From Hyposmocoma kahamanoa (taxonomy: Eukaryota; Arthropoda; Insecta; Lepidoptera; Cosmopterigidae): a stretch of DNA of 64,000 nt. The stretch's first letter is position 1. Every line of letters starts with the position of its first letter. Below, one piece after another: positions 12,491 to 25,067 of the stretch. The notes below the pieces were generated by a model. The model ran no database searches. It was not told where the DNA came from and saw only the letters and a program-made list of their open reading frames with translations. The position numbers and the translations under genes are program-made. The stretch spans positions 5,706,598 through 5,770,597 of the forward strand of contig NW_020656077.1 in NCBI RefSeq assembly GCF_003589595.1, read 5' to 3'.

Positions 12491-13169
12491 TTTTGGTCTG
12501 TAATTTTTATTGCCGTAATATGCGTAATATGTAGCTAAAATGTAAACTATTATATTTTCACTACTTTTGTCTTCTGTAATCTAATAACACCAATCGACTC
12601 AACCCGTCCCTCGTGTGTGTCCCAATACACGGAACGATTTAGGTAAAAAAACAATAAATTAGAAAAGAATGCTCGTAAAAACGTTGCTCTTTGGACGCTA
12701 CAGTATCCAAATTGTTAGTCTCTCAAAATTGTCCTATCTCTAGTTTGCATTTTTAGTTGTTAAAGTGGTCTTTAGAAAATGTATGTGTATATATTTATGT
12801 GCATGTATATTGTTGTTATTTATTATATGTGATATAAACTATTTGTTTGTAATTTCTATTTGGTGAGTTTATAATATATTTCATTCTCTCTTGCACGCTA
12901 TTGCCCGATTATGACCTTCGCTCTCACCTTTGCTCACCTTCTGTTCAATTAGTATTTCTGTTCTATTTACTTGGTGCAATAAATTTAAAAATTTGCAGAT
13001 GACGTCGACATATCAAATTTACTACCCAGTTTTTTCTCTTAGTAGGGGTAGATTTGTAAAACCAACCAAAGTGTGTCTTGTTATTCTATGCAGGGCCAAG
13101 AGACCTCAAACTCAACTCTATGCCGTTTGCGACAAGAGCGTTCCAAAGTCCCAAAAAGTCATGCTTAAT

Positions 13170-13378
13170 AATAAGAACGCATACACTCATAGCCCTACAC
13201 TAGGGAAACCCTGTGTCGTGGGTGCTATGGACACACTTAGACAACCACAAAAAATTACACTCAAACTCGCGAGAGAAATAAACGTAGACCATACAAATAT
13301 TTTTCCCGGCCCGGAAATCGAACCGGAGACCTCTGCGTGGCAGACCAACATGGTAGCTATTCGGCCACGGAGGTAGTT
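13170..13378 (-). mobile_element. tRNA-derived SINE, copy 2
   Basis: This is the same SINE family in minus orientation. The tRNA-like head is at the right end (CGGCCACGGAGG complement) and the GT-rich tail at the left. It is more diverged than the copies at 15.3 and 62.9 kb; for example the B-box complement reads GAAATCGAACC. The family's motif order, the ATATTTTTCCCGG junction and the AGAGGTC/GCAGACC head segments are all recognisable. The 148-codon open frame across this region is a by-product of the SINE, not a gene. Confidence 0.82.
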
Positions 13379-15256
13379 GGCGGAGGAGCTTAATATGCTC
13401 GTTTTGACTGTATTAAGTTTCGTGCCAATAAAGTAAAATAATATAATTTATTCCATAGGTAAAATTTTGTACGTTAGAAAACGTCATTTTTAAAGTACTG
13501 CTCATTCATTGTGCTGACTTCCCTGAGAAGAACGAGAAAGAAACTCTAGGGATTGCTCTTTTTGAGTAAACTTAAGTGCTATGGAATACACTTTGGGTCA
13601 TATTTGTGTAGAATCTAGACTAGTGTCGTCTTTCCAAGCATCTTTATCAAACACGTAGTCTTTAATTTGATTGATGACTTTGATTTGATGACTTTTCAAT
13701 TAAAGTACTTTTGATGTAAGTTTTAAACTTATTGAATAATGAACTTAGTATATACTCTCCGAAACCTTGTAAAAACGTATACAGTTCCCCATAAAAGAAT
13801 CGTTTACCTTAGTTAAACGAATTCGTGGTAACACAAGTTTGGACTTAGCTCTAAGGTTAATATTATCGATATCTTCTTTCTTAATGTTACAAATGAATTC
13901 GTTTCTCATATAAGCTAACACCCTGTAACTTCGAAACCCTGAAAGGTATTCGAATGAAACAAAGAGCGAATCCAAGCAGAAATACATATATGATGATCCT
14001 TGAAAGTTTCATTAGACCTCATTCAGCTGTTTGGGATCATATTCTGAACAAGCATCCGAATAGATAGACAAATACTCTGTAAACAGTCACGCTTGTCAAT
14101 AGTGTAAATAGTATTTCACGCTTAGTTATGTTAGTAGGTTTTCATTCAACAAATTACGAACGAACACTCCAATTGGAAATCAAACTACTTTTTCGAATCT
14201 AAATAGCGTTCATTTGTATTTTCAAACAAAACCAATGTCTCGGGCTCTTTGCAGGTCCCCATTTACTATGTCTAACAATCGCGAATAACCTGAGAACTCG
14301 ATATTAATACTACAATTTTATTTAAATTACAAATGAAGAAAAAAAATTATAGTGAAAGGTAGTTGGGAACAAACCCGACGACGTGCATGTGCTTTCAAGT
14401 ATGCACTAAGTCCTAAACCCGCATTGAATAAGTTTTCCTTAGAGTAGACCTGAACTTAGCAATGGCCCGTATAATATGTTGTTGATGTTGCGCCCACGAC
14501 CAGCACTTCGACTCGTTGGAACTGGGTATTACAACGTCGTGTATTAACACCGTACACCGGCACAATTAGTTGAACGATAAAGTGACATTATAAAATAAAA
14601 TAAGAATTAGATATAAAGTAGCAATGTCTTATAACATCTGATGATGCCGAGTGGCCTAAGTAACAGGTACGAGATTTTAATATCGAATTATGTAACGATT
14701 GCATACTTTTACTCCGAGTAAATAATATAATGAAACAGCACCAATATTTAATGTATATTTTGTTAACAATCGATGACAGCAAACGCAATTCTTTTTTTTT
14801 AAATTATTTTTAATCCATTTATTAGGATAGGGCAAGGGTCCACTACACAGCCTCTTCATATATTTAGACGAAAGCCATACAAACGCTACAAAACAAAAAA
14901 CCATAGAAATAGAAGTGGCCAAGTCAGTAAGAAACTATGGAAACTATTTTTTTTATAAAGAGTTATGGCCCGGTTTGCAAGACTTTTAGGCCATTTTAAC
15001 CAATCTGGAGGCAGTATAGCGTTTGAGTAGCGTCTAATTGATATTTTAATTGGCAAAAATACGACGTTCTTTTTTTGAAACTCGTTTAACGAAATTTTTC
15101 AGCTCACTGGCAAGTACTATAGACAATAGAAATTAGATTCAGACCTAAAAAGTGCGCCTTTATGGTATGGTTTATGAAATTATAATAGACAGATTTAAAT
15201 ACAGGAGTACACAAAATGTATTTTTGTGATTTTGTGACAAAGCAGAAACAACACTT

Positions 15257-15468
15257 AACTGCCTCGGTGGCCGAACGGTTACCATGCCGGACTGCCACGC
15301 AGAGGTCCCAGGTTCGATTCCCGGGCCGGGCGAAATATTTGTATGACCTACATTTATTTCTCTCGTGAGTTTGGGTGTAATTTGTGGTTGTCTATGTGTG
15401 TGTCCATGGCACCCGCGACACAGGGTTTCCCTAGTGCGGGGCTATGTTGAGTGTGTGTGTTATTATAA
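15257..15468 (+). mobile_element. tRNA-derived SINE, copy 3 (near intact)
   Basis: This full-length plus-strand copy opens AACTGCCTCGGTGGCCGAAC, with a good A-box. Its B-box region reads GGTTCGATTCCCGGGCCGGG. The body contains ATATTTGTATGACC and TTTCTCTCGTGAGTTTGGG, and the 3' part has GTGTGTGTCCATGGCACC and the tail GTGTGTGTGTTATTATAA. With the copy at 62.9 kb it gives the clearest view of the family consensus. Low divergence suggests recent activity relative to the other copies. Confidence 0.88.
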
Positions 15469-17164
15469 CAGTGTGTACACAGTTTAAAATTTATTAAATC
15501 AAACTAATAAATAAAAAAACTTTTTCAGCTGCAGTTACGAAATTTAATAAAATGCAAACCCGTTCTCAAAACACTTCGACTAACCCTTATTAGTAGAAAT
15601 TTAAAACAAAAATGTGAAAAATTACTGTCTACTAAGTTTCAAATGAGAAAAATGAAAGAGTAAATTAATCGACCAATGTTTTAATTGTATTATTTTAGGG
15701 ATTTTACTTGAGTTCCAGTATGAAAATGAATATAAATACTGAATTTTGAGTTCTAAAGTGCTCTCTATGAAACGGAGGAGAATTGAGTGCACATAGATCT
15801 GCATTTCCGTGGCAAAAATTCTCTCGCTATTCCTTTAATTCCTTTTTCCGTTAAATTCCTTGCTTTGACTACAGTTGAGCTGGTTACCGCTCATACTTTC
15901 CTTTATTCACATATTTTAAGCCTGGTATTCTTAGAATTCGTGTATTATTGTGGGCGTGATCTTCTTCACAAGATTGCTCATTCAAATTGTTTGAGTTAAT
16001 TTAGATTTCATTTATATATCTACAAAAACATTTCAAATCATTTCCTTGTTTTGTGAATAAGGAGTCATTCGATTAATAAAATACCTTGTTGTATGAAACG
16101 ATTAGAACGCATTGTTCTGCTACTAATACAGGAGAAAAATGTAAACATCCGAATGGCAACACCATTAAAGCAAACCATATCGCTGATCTGCAATGTTTGT
16201 AAAAAAGCTTACTTGGTGTTCATTCACCGGGTGAAGTCCCTTTTAAAGTAAACGAAGTGTAATCCGATAAAACAAAACACAACAAAGGTTGCAAATAAGC
16301 TTTGTAACATATCGCCAGAGGCAAAACGACGATGATGAATTTTCAACTATGGCACTTTCAACTATCTCTATAATTGTACTCTTAAGGAATCTTATGAAAC
16401 CTGTCAAAGAAAACGTTACTCAAGCTGATGATGTAGTGTTACGAATGCTATAATCGAAATAAGCTAATTTGGTGTTCTCATTAATTGTCAAGAATCCAAC
16501 ATTATAATCTCTTGCGAGGCTTCGCGCTGTTATCGTGATCAGCGCTCGGAAACTTCAAACTAAGATTTATCAATGCCAAAATTATACCGTGTATCGTACT
16601 TGTTACAGATTGATATCACAGCTCTTTTTATCTCTGTACCCGAGCTACGGTGCGACTGTAATAATTGTGGTTTGCATGAACTTTGTAACGTTATAAGCCT
16701 GTAATCCCATCGTTTACAAAACGGTTTTGTCTCGTTAGTGTTACTGACTTACGCTCCTGCTAGTTCAGTAATCTCTTAAAGACTGAATAACGTCTCCCCT
16801 TTACACTATCTTCAAAAGGGTCTCTTTACGGCAGTAGGTCACTACGGCAACTGTGAGGTTTCTGTGTTGAAACATTTGATCAGGAGAAACCATTATAGCG
16901 TATACTCCGATAAACTTAGAAACTGAACAACTTCATTGTTCATTTAAATAATATTAAATACGTTTGATATTGCTCATCGGTTTGAGCATGTAGAACGGAG
17001 ACGATGCTAGGGTCGTGAGTCTGCCCGCGAGTCAATTATTGCTTAAATCAATATAGATGTGGCCCCGATCGATGGCTCTTTGTTCCAGCCAACTCAAGAT
17101 ACGGGGCCCGTCTCAGTGGCTCCAACTCTGTCCGGAAAACTCGCTGAGGTATCGCGGGGTCGGA

Positions 17165-17345
17165 TGATTACTTATTAACGTAGGTGGAGGCTGGCTGGCG
17201 CGGGCGGGCCGCTTGGAGCTCGTCGCGCGATCGATGCCGAGTCGGCCAATGGCACGCCGCCGCCCCCGCGTCAGAACCCTGCGCAACCCTCGCCGCACTC
17301 CGCCCGCTTCGTACCCCGCAACGCCGCCCCCATAAATCATTGAAT
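17165..17345. promoter_or_regulatory. GC-rich island upstream of osa exon A
   Basis: This strongly GC- and CpG-rich stretch in AT-rich surroundings includes GGCCAATGG (CCAAT-type) and GCCGCCGCCCCCGCG. It lies about 0.7-0.9 kb before exon A, so an internal promoter or enhancer is plausible. The plus strand also reads Pro-rich here (see findings). There is no direct evidence of transcription. Confidence 0.3.
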
Positions 17346-18069
17346 CCTCCATAAAACACCCCAATGTTCGTAAAAATGTAATTCTAATTGCCAAACGTGC
17401 AGCTCGTCTTATAATCAAACTATTCCCGGCGTCCTTGGTCTTCGGCCGTTGACGATAGTTTGAGCAATGAATCATTTCAATTTATGATGAAAGCAAACTG
17501 GGATCCCCGGCACTCGAGCTCTTTGTAGCCGGCTTCGTACAAATAATTGAATTTTCATCACTGAGCACAAAATGAAAGCTGGAAACTGAAGCCACCGACT
17601 TTGTTGGCATAACGAATTATTTCGGATGTCAATTATTAAACGTGTTATCTGGTGGCAAATTGATATTACATTTAATTTATGCTAATTCTATGGACTCTAT
17701 TAAAGGCTTAATGTGGGTTAATACCTTTACAAAGAACGAATTACCATTCAACTAGTTAGAATATGTCTTCTGTTTGCATTTGTAGTTGAAGAGGTATGTT
17801 AAATAAATAATTTGAATCCAAAATTGTTTTAATCCACATGAAAATGGCAAAATACACTCGGTGTAGTATCTTTAATCACCATGCTAACTTTTAAGCTAAT
17901 CCATTTTGACGGATTGGTGTTTTCCTTACCTCAACTTTACTCGTTACTACGTTTTCTTTCGGCGGCGCCAGGCTTTCCTTACAGGGTTTTCCTTCCGTAG
18001 GATTTGACAAAATTATTTAGGTTTCATGGACTTGTGTGTATGTTATATAATATGATGTTTTTGTTGCAG

Positions 18070-18234
18070 CCTCCGCGTGGCTATGGTGGCCCTCCTTATG
18101 GCTCTGGTGCTCCAGGTGGACCTCAGCAGCAAGGAGGTGGCTATGGTCCGCCAGGTTCATATTCTCAGCGTTATCCCCCGCCCCCGGGACCCCCAGGAGC
18201 TCCCAATTCTCGACCGCCCTTTTCACCGCACCAG
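18070..18234 (+). CDS. osa: osa internal exon A (Pro/Gly/Gln-rich, BAP complex subunit)
   Basis: This internal coding exon is 165 bp (55 codons). It is preceded by a T-rich tract ending in TTGTTGCAG and followed by the donor GTAATT, and is phase 0 at both ends. The peptide is low complexity: PPRGYGGPPYG at the start, a GGPQQQGGGYG stretch in the middle, then YSQRYPPPPGPPG and an ending in SPHQ. The YSQRYPPPPGPPG segment resembles a part of Drosophila Osa with the pattern QRYPTPPG (recalled, not aligned). Osa is the ARID DNA-binding subunit of the nuclear BAP (SWI/SNF) remodeller; this stretch would belong to its disordered N-terminal half, upstream of the ARID. The reading frame stays open for nine codons into the intron before a stop. 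Another Pro/Gly-rich nuclear protein is possible, but the match and the compatible exons B and C support osa. Confidence 0.8.
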
Positions 18235-21200
18235 GTAATTACCTTTTATCTAAGTAAATAAGGCTCCATAAAAATACATCTCGATCAAAGTCGTTGAAGT
18301 AACAAAATTGTTAAAAAGTAGTTACTAGTAATGCCACAATTATCATCTAAATTATTTAACAAATTTTAGTGTATTTCTATAAAAACCAATTATAATATAA
18401 ACTCCGGTTCAGATAATTAATATTTGATTAACTATACTAATAATCTAATTAACTTTGAAATTGTGCCTATATTTCGATATGGCTATTCCAGAAACACGTT
18501 GCAACGTGCTGAGGTGTCGGTGTTCCCACTCAGTCAATGAAAGCTTTTTGTTCACATCCCTTTCACTACTCGGGCAGAGTGAAAGTAAAAATCTGACAAT
18601 ATTGTTTTCTGTTTTCCTGTTGACAGCGGCCCTGTTTTATTTACTTTAACTTTGTTGAGCTTAGTGCTCCGTATAATTGTGTCAATTCTGTGTACGACAT
18701 TCTCAACTGTGTCCTCAGCGTTAATATCTCCTTTCGTCTATTTCTCTGTAATAAAGAAGAGTATTACTGTTTTTTTTTTATATTATAATATGCGGTAAAT
18801 GTACGGTCTGACTTCTTAATTTATTGCGCGTATCATATATATTAGTATCGATTTGGTACTTGACAATAAAGCGACGCATTGTATTTCACATACTATTCAG
18901 GCTTTGTCGACGTATTGGCTCCTTTCAAGGCGCCCATGAGCGATGTAACACGGCAGCTATCATCTTTTGCGCTCACATAGTATAACTATGTATTAAATAG
19001 ATACGAAATTGTATCAATGTATTATACATTGATACATTAGGTTTCAGAGTATGTCACAAACGTAATTAGTTATATAGGTTGATGACCTTGTTCGTATTGG
19101 CGTAAAAATTCTTGTTTGTTTACCAACCCTAGCTAAAATAAAGTTTTCCAATGATCTCCATAAAGATTACCGAATTCTTCAAACAAACTTTTCTAAGGAA
19201 TACGATAGATATTTAAAGCTTAAAGTCGAACGTTGTGAATTATTCTCGTCACTGAAGAAAGGCTCCTTACAGTCGAAAGTTTTAAACTGTTTTATTTTAA
19301 CTGTTTATTTTTGAGTTTATGGCTTGCGAAATGCTATAAACAAGCACAAAAAACGTAAATGCCATAAGTTACGTACCTATTCACTCACATAAATTAAGCA
19401 ATTGAACAAATTCCATGTACGTGTAAATATGACCCCGGCGTTACAAATACACTGTAGGAACATAACACGACGTTTACTTGTGACAGACGATCGATAAGAT
19501 TGTAAAACGCTGACAATGAGAAGATAAGAACCATGCCTCTTCATATTTCTAGTGTTGCTTATGTCATAGGTTACGGTCTAGAAGTCAGAGCTTGAGAATA
19601 TGTAAATCATAATATATTATAAATCTATGTGCGCATTCTGTTGCATGAAAAAGTCTTTACAATACGCAAGACCGCTGCTACCGCCGTGATTTTTGCCACT
19701 AAGTATAGGACGTAATTGTTTAGGCAACTTTTTAAACACCCGCGCAATAAATTATTGACTAAATTACTTGGGCAGTATTTTATTTTTATGGAGTAATTAA
19801 TTGCTGTGCCAAGCAAAATAAAGAAATTCTTGATTACAGTACTTTGTGTTATGAGGTTTCGTGTATTTAAAAATAACTCTTTGCAATATTGACATGGAGC
19901 TACATAGCCCGATACAATTATTTAGCTCCTAACCTAAACAACTATAACATTAATATATTATAAATCTTTATTATAAATGGTTTATAAGTTAGAATTGTAT
20001 CCAAAACACACGAATCAGAGCAACAATCTGCACAACAGCCTATAAACATCATTAATTCCTTAACAAAAAAAAGTTAAACATAAAAATTAAAGCCAAGTCT
20101 AGCGATGCCGTAAGATGTTGAGAAATGTTTTTTGATCTTACTCTTGGTTCTCCATTTACACCTTACTTGATAACTATAAATCTTTATTTATAAACAATAA
20201 TTTGTGTGTAGCAGTCGTGGTTGCCTTAGTTTCTCGGAACATTTTCATATATATATTCAGAATTTACTAAAACGTAAATTGGCCATGGCTCGTGTGAGTG
20301 GTTAGTTAGTTGAAAGCCCTATGCAAATAGACTGTTATTGCCGAGTAAATTGGACAGCGTCATTGATTAAACGCATGTAAGCGTATGCAAACTCTTGTCC
20401 GCTTTGATAGCCTAATGTGGTCCCATTGTGACGAATTCGTTTGTAGATGATATTTGTAACATTTTGGATGTATATTGCAGCCTGGAATAATGTTTATTAT
20501 CCTGGGCCAGTATAACACAGATGTTATGTATGAGTTGTATAGCAGTTTTGAACAGTAGTACTACACTCAGCGTTTTTCGTTTGGACTGTTTGATATTCGC
20601 CTTTGGTTATTAAATTCTTTGTTTATAGGTTTTTCATACCTTGGTTCAATAATGGTTTCTGTATTAATATAAATTCTATAGTTTTTGTAAAGAAAATATT
20701 GAAAAGCTCACGGCAAATAGTTACAGAAATAAAATAGTGTTTCTGATTTCCCACAGGTTTTGTTTGGCAGATTCGACAGAGTTGTTCGGCGAGCTGATTT
20801 TTTTTTCTAATTGGTCAATCAGGAAAACATCTTACATAAGTTGTTCAGTTTCCTCTATATTCTCTATTCTTGTGTCTCAAACTACGACTACATTTTTAGG
20901 TTTCATTTTAACATCTCACTATTATGCAGTTGCATCATACACCCCTTAACATATTCAAATCCCATCGCTTCACTTTATTTTTTTTCCAACGTAAGCGTAT
21001 TTTAATACATGAACACTATGACTACTTAAGTGTCTCTTGAGAAGTATCGATGTTCAATATTGTACTTAATATAATTTATTTTATTTGGGCAAATGAATGG
21101 GCATACAGCACTTACACAGAATAAGTATTTACATTTAGTTTAACCTCCTTTTGCTAAAGTAGAAACGTTAAAAGCTAGAGTCTAGAAAGACGACAAGGCT

Positions 21201-21466
21201 CCATCAATCCTTGAAGGCATTTGAAATAAATTTGTTCCGACGGTTTCTGTTAAGTAGGGGGGCGTCATTAGTCGCATTGGGTTTATCTACTTTTATATCC
21301 AAATAACAGCAACTATTTTCAATCAGGTTTAAGTGTGGCTACTGGTTTTGACCTTCCTGGAGTTTTGTTAGGTTGAAAAAAGGAGCCATTTTCGCCTTTC
21401 ATTCCGGTCGTTTTTGCTGAACGTTATCTTTACGAAATTATTCCTCAAAATTCTCGCTTAAGAGCT

Positions 21467-21862
21467 CGAATTCAAATTTGGCCCGTACCAATACGGTTCA
21501 TTTTGCTTCAGTCGAGCGGTAGCGGCTTTATTTTCGAATTTATTTTTTACAAACGAAATGAAATTAATTCGAAAAATTTATATCGTATACTATACGTGTT
21601 CTATTCAGTCCAGTTGATATAAAAAAAAATAGGTATGTGTAAAGTACCCATTGAATACAGTTTTCTTGTAAAATTTCGAGGTATGTTTGTGTTTTCTTTC
21701 AATAGTGAATATTTTTCATAATAGTGTTTTCACACCTTATACTAATCAGTGTATATCCTCAATTATACTATATGTTTTTTCCAAAGTGATCAATTCGACA
21801 GTTTCACTGTTATGCGGAATCAACCAAAGCCATTTGAGGTTGTGTAGACTCTTAATGTGTCA
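21467..21862 (-). repeat. Repeat X, copy C (keeps both empty sites)
   Basis: This is the longest undisturbed copy of repeat X, running CGAATTCAAATTTGGCCCG to CAACCAAAGCCATTTGAGG and GACTCTTAATGTG. It lines up with copy B on both sides of each insertion found there. On the minus strand it directly follows a decayed Tc1-like transposase (21860-22470), again suggesting that X is the distal part of such an element. Confidence 0.7.
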
Positions 21863-22470
21863 ATACATCCTTCAGCTGTCATGATTTCAATTCTAGCCAA
21901 ATTTCGAACTCCGGACCAAGCGATACTCCCCTACATCTTCCCGTCATGTTTAACTGTCATCTAAATATTAACTTCCTTAAGAGCTTCTCCAGGTTTACGC
22001 CACACTTTAGACCGCCGTTTCTGTCCAAATATATCAAATTAACTTTGTCAGTTCACACGACTTGTCTCCATTCCATTTTTTTTTGCTGATAAACGTCTGT
22101 TTAGACACTGAAGAACTAGTTTCGATTCCTTTAGTCGGCTGCGGACATTTGATATTTCTTGGCTTCTTCTCTGAAAGATTCTTCATTTCATCAATAATGG
22201 ATGATCAGTTTCGTACACAACGTTTCGCTTCACACGTTTTTGCTTGGAAAGCTCTGTGCCACTTTATTTACCTCTTATGCACTAAGAGTACCCACTTATT
22301 ATCTCGCCTTTGCATTCGCTTGCTGCTGGTTATTAATTTACTTTTCATGATATTGTATCATGTTGAAGCTAAGTTTTTTATTTGAATTGCACTTTCTGAC
22401 GATATTTGTGTTCAACGAAGATGTGACCTGTGATGTTCAAAGAGCTTCAACTGCGTATTTTTCCCGGTAA
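21860..22470 (-). pseudogene. Tc1-like transposase relic
   Basis: Read on the minus strand, this stretch has scattered pieces of a Tc1-type transposase in shifting frames. They include RSKRNVVYETDH, then FGQKRRSKVWRKPGEALKEV (family pattern FGSDGRxxVWRKPGE), then MTVKHDGKM with a stop, and GSIAWSGVRNLARIE. The second catalytic region (QQDNAPCH) is missing; the sequence passes into repeat X instead. No terminal repeats could be set at the far end. It is older and more broken than the Tc1 copy at 9.3 kb and of a different subfamily. Confidence 0.7.
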
Positions 22471-23612
22471 AAAGGCTAACTTATTTTCCAACATGCTCGG
22501 TTTTACAGAGAACAAATAAGAGAAAAACATTCAATAAGTGTACGTAATTTATATATTATGACTTCCTGTGAAATTTCCACATTACTCAATTGAAAATGTT
22601 CGTTCAAAATCAAGCGGTTAAGCGCATTCAGTTGAGTCTATTAATGAAGATTAGTGAGTGATGTTTTACGCGCTTTTCAATTGAACGGATTTACCTCTTT
22701 ATGGTCATGTAATTGTGTGGTTTGTAACATTTCGAATCGCATTTTAGTCTTTTAGATGGCGAAATGTAAATATTAGTTAAAAATGTTACCATTGCAAAGT
22801 TTTATTTTCAGTTTTAGTTTGTTTGGAAATTTTTGAATAGGCAATTTCATCGCAAGGCGTGCAGACGACGATGGCGGCCGAGTTCTTCTCACTTTCGCTA
22901 AGTCATTCATCGAGTAAGACATCTAAGTAATTAATTCTATTTATTTTTACACATCGTTTCTATCAAGAAAGGTTATATAAAAATAGAATGTTATAAAATG
23001 AAGTTACTTAAGTTTATTAAGTGTATTTTTGCTTTGCCCGTTTTATACGTGTACTTCTGTGCGCTAGCTTAAAATTACATTGCATAGGTGGATATGGAGA
23101 ATGGTTGACCTACCTAAACGGTATAATGGGTGATTTTTATCTAGTATTTTACCTAATGTGTCTATGTATCTGTGAGTTTTCATGAGACATTTATATTTCA
23201 AGTATATAATGAGCATTGTAATTATTTAAGCAGGTAGATGTGCATGGTGATATCGATTGATGTGTGACGTCACGCGGTCAACGATCTCACCAACTCGTAC
23301 TCCTAAGTTAATCGGGTACGATTATATTAAAATGCATTAATTATTTTATTGCACTCGTCCAATATTTTCGCATGTTTCATATTTGTAAGTAGGAAACGAA
23401 ATGCGTGTAAGATCAAAGTCCGACGATTTATCTTAAATTTAGCTTCTATATGCAAACAAAAAAATTATGATTATTATCATAAAAACACTAATATTGTTTG
23501 AGGTTACCACTGAGTCCACTTATGTCGTATTTCGGCCTTAATGCGTTATATTGATCATACTTAAGGTTTGTTCATGTTTAACCGAGTTTGTGGCATTAAT
23601 TTGTACTATGTA

Positions 23613-24324
23613 ATAGGTTAGCCCAAAAGTCGTTGCAGTTTTTGCCACTAGTTTTAAACAAAAAGGAAAGTGTTGTTTAATCTATGGGTATTTTAAAAAT
23701 AATATTTTAGTGCGCATTTTCAGAATAGGCGAGAAAGTTTTAAGTTTATAATTCATGAAAAAAGTCCAGGACTGGTAAATCTTAAAAGTGGCGTATTTCA
23801 TAATGATAATGCCAAACCACACCATCTTTACAAATCCGCCCAAAACTATTACAGTTAGATTAGGATGTGTTACTCATCCACCGTAATCGCCCGTAATATA
23901 GTCCCTTCAGATTTTTACTTGTTTCGGTATTGGATGACTTTGACAGATAACGAAGATATCATCTAAAGACACTAACGGTCGTATTCTAGAACTCTACTCA
24001 GTGCTCAAGTCAGGACTTGAGTACACTTGATACTCAAGTCCTTGCCATTAGGGTCATATTTCCAGTGCTTGAAATCATGCTCAAATCTGCTCCAATCCTG
24101 ACTTAAAGCATTGAGTAGTGTACTGGAATACGACCCTTAGACCTTTAGAGCTGTATTTTATAAGTAAAGACATAAATTTTTATACAAGTGGAATTTCTAA
24201 TATTACTCGAAAATGGCAAAAGATTGTTGATTAACATGGGCAATTATAATTGATTAATATTTCTCTTTTTTTTTTTGTTTTTCGTTCATACTTTGATGCC
24301 GCACGGACTTTTTAATCAACTCAA
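23613..24324 (+). mobile_element. Mariner-like element relic with inverted ends
   Basis: The left end reads ATAGGTTAGCCCAAAAGTCG after TA. The complement of the right end reads TTGAGTTGATTAAAAAGTCC before TA (24325-24326). These are typical mariner ends. Inside are transposase remnants: PGLVNLKSGVFHNDNAKPHH (family: VVFHHDNARPH), VPSDFYLFRYW (family: APSDYHLF) and FYTSGISNITRKWQKIVD. Stops, frameshifts and a large internal deletion make it inactive; even with its MITE it is only 712 bp. MITE Q copy 2 (23976-24136) splits it near the end of the frame. Confidence 0.82.
23976..24136. mobile_element. MITE Q copy 2, inside the mariner relic
   Basis: This 161-bp copy of MITE Q has inverted ends (GGTCGTATTCTAGAACTCTA at the left and its counterpart CTGGAATACGACCC at the right). 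Flanks TAA and TTA suggest a 3-bp target duplication. Conceptual removal with one TTA rejoins the mariner transposase in frame, so the MITE came after the mariner and its boundaries are well set. Confidence 0.84.
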
Positions 24325-25067
24325 TACAAAATATCCTCCCTAAAACCGGAAAGCTGATATACATCTTTAGTTGTGGAAAAACAAACAATGCAGGTTTGAT
24401 ATAGAAGCCAATTTTCTCCTTAACAAACCTCCTTTTATTTATTTTAACGTTAAGTTGTAGATGGACATTTTGTAGTGCCTCGACGCCGCCGACGGCATTT
24501 GTTCATTAGCGCACTCTGCGCTCCTGATCTTTTTAGAAATAAACACCTTCATGCTTTCATGTCCTTACTCCTGTATTACAATTTTAAAAATAAGGTGAAC
24601 TTAAGCTGCTTTCTGTACTTTGTCTGTATTTATTTATAAAGTTAGTAAGAGAGCTTTCGAAATCCACATCACTTTTAATAGAAGCGTTATATATCATCGT
24701 TCGTTACGTTATGGTATGCAAGTTGAGCATCACTAGTTGGTGGTCGGAGAACGATTTGTCACATATTTATAGCCATTAGACGCTGCGCCGCCTCACGAGA
24801 CTTGATGTTTCCTGCTTAGCTGCAGGGAGAAACAATCAGGATACGAACACATTCTTAAAATTTTTATTTTAAAATTTTCGCTGAAAACCAGCGTCGTGGC
24901 ACTTGCACATGTGACGACAACAAGCTGAGCGGGTCACGGTTTCCTTGGCAGCACAGCACACACGCTTTGTGCTCCATATATTATATTATGTATTTAGTTT
25001 CAAATCCTCATGTTATTATTACTATCATAATCAGTATTATTATTAATTTACATTATAATCTATAGTA

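Larger units (their letters stand above)
1..18069 (+). other. Upstream osa intron or 5' region without recognised exon
   Basis: No coding exon is supported in this stretch. It is AT-rich and consists of unique sequence plus the repeats listed separately: a SINE at 0.6 kb, a paired repeat at 1.5 and 8.6 kb, repeat X copies at 7.5 and 9.2-11.2 kb, the Tc1-like element, SINEs at 13.2 and 15.3 kb, and a GC-rich island at 17.1 kb. The open frames seen here are short, often lack ATG starts and have no recognisable domains. Because exon A opens with an acceptor at a codon boundary, at least one coding exon must lie upstream. I see no Pro/Gln-rich candidate with good splice sites here, so the first coding exon is probably outside the window. 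Confidence 0.55.

Noticed and set aside
12930..13376. 148-codon plus-strand open frame
   Set aside because: The second half lies across a minus-strand SINE and the rest has no protein-like features.
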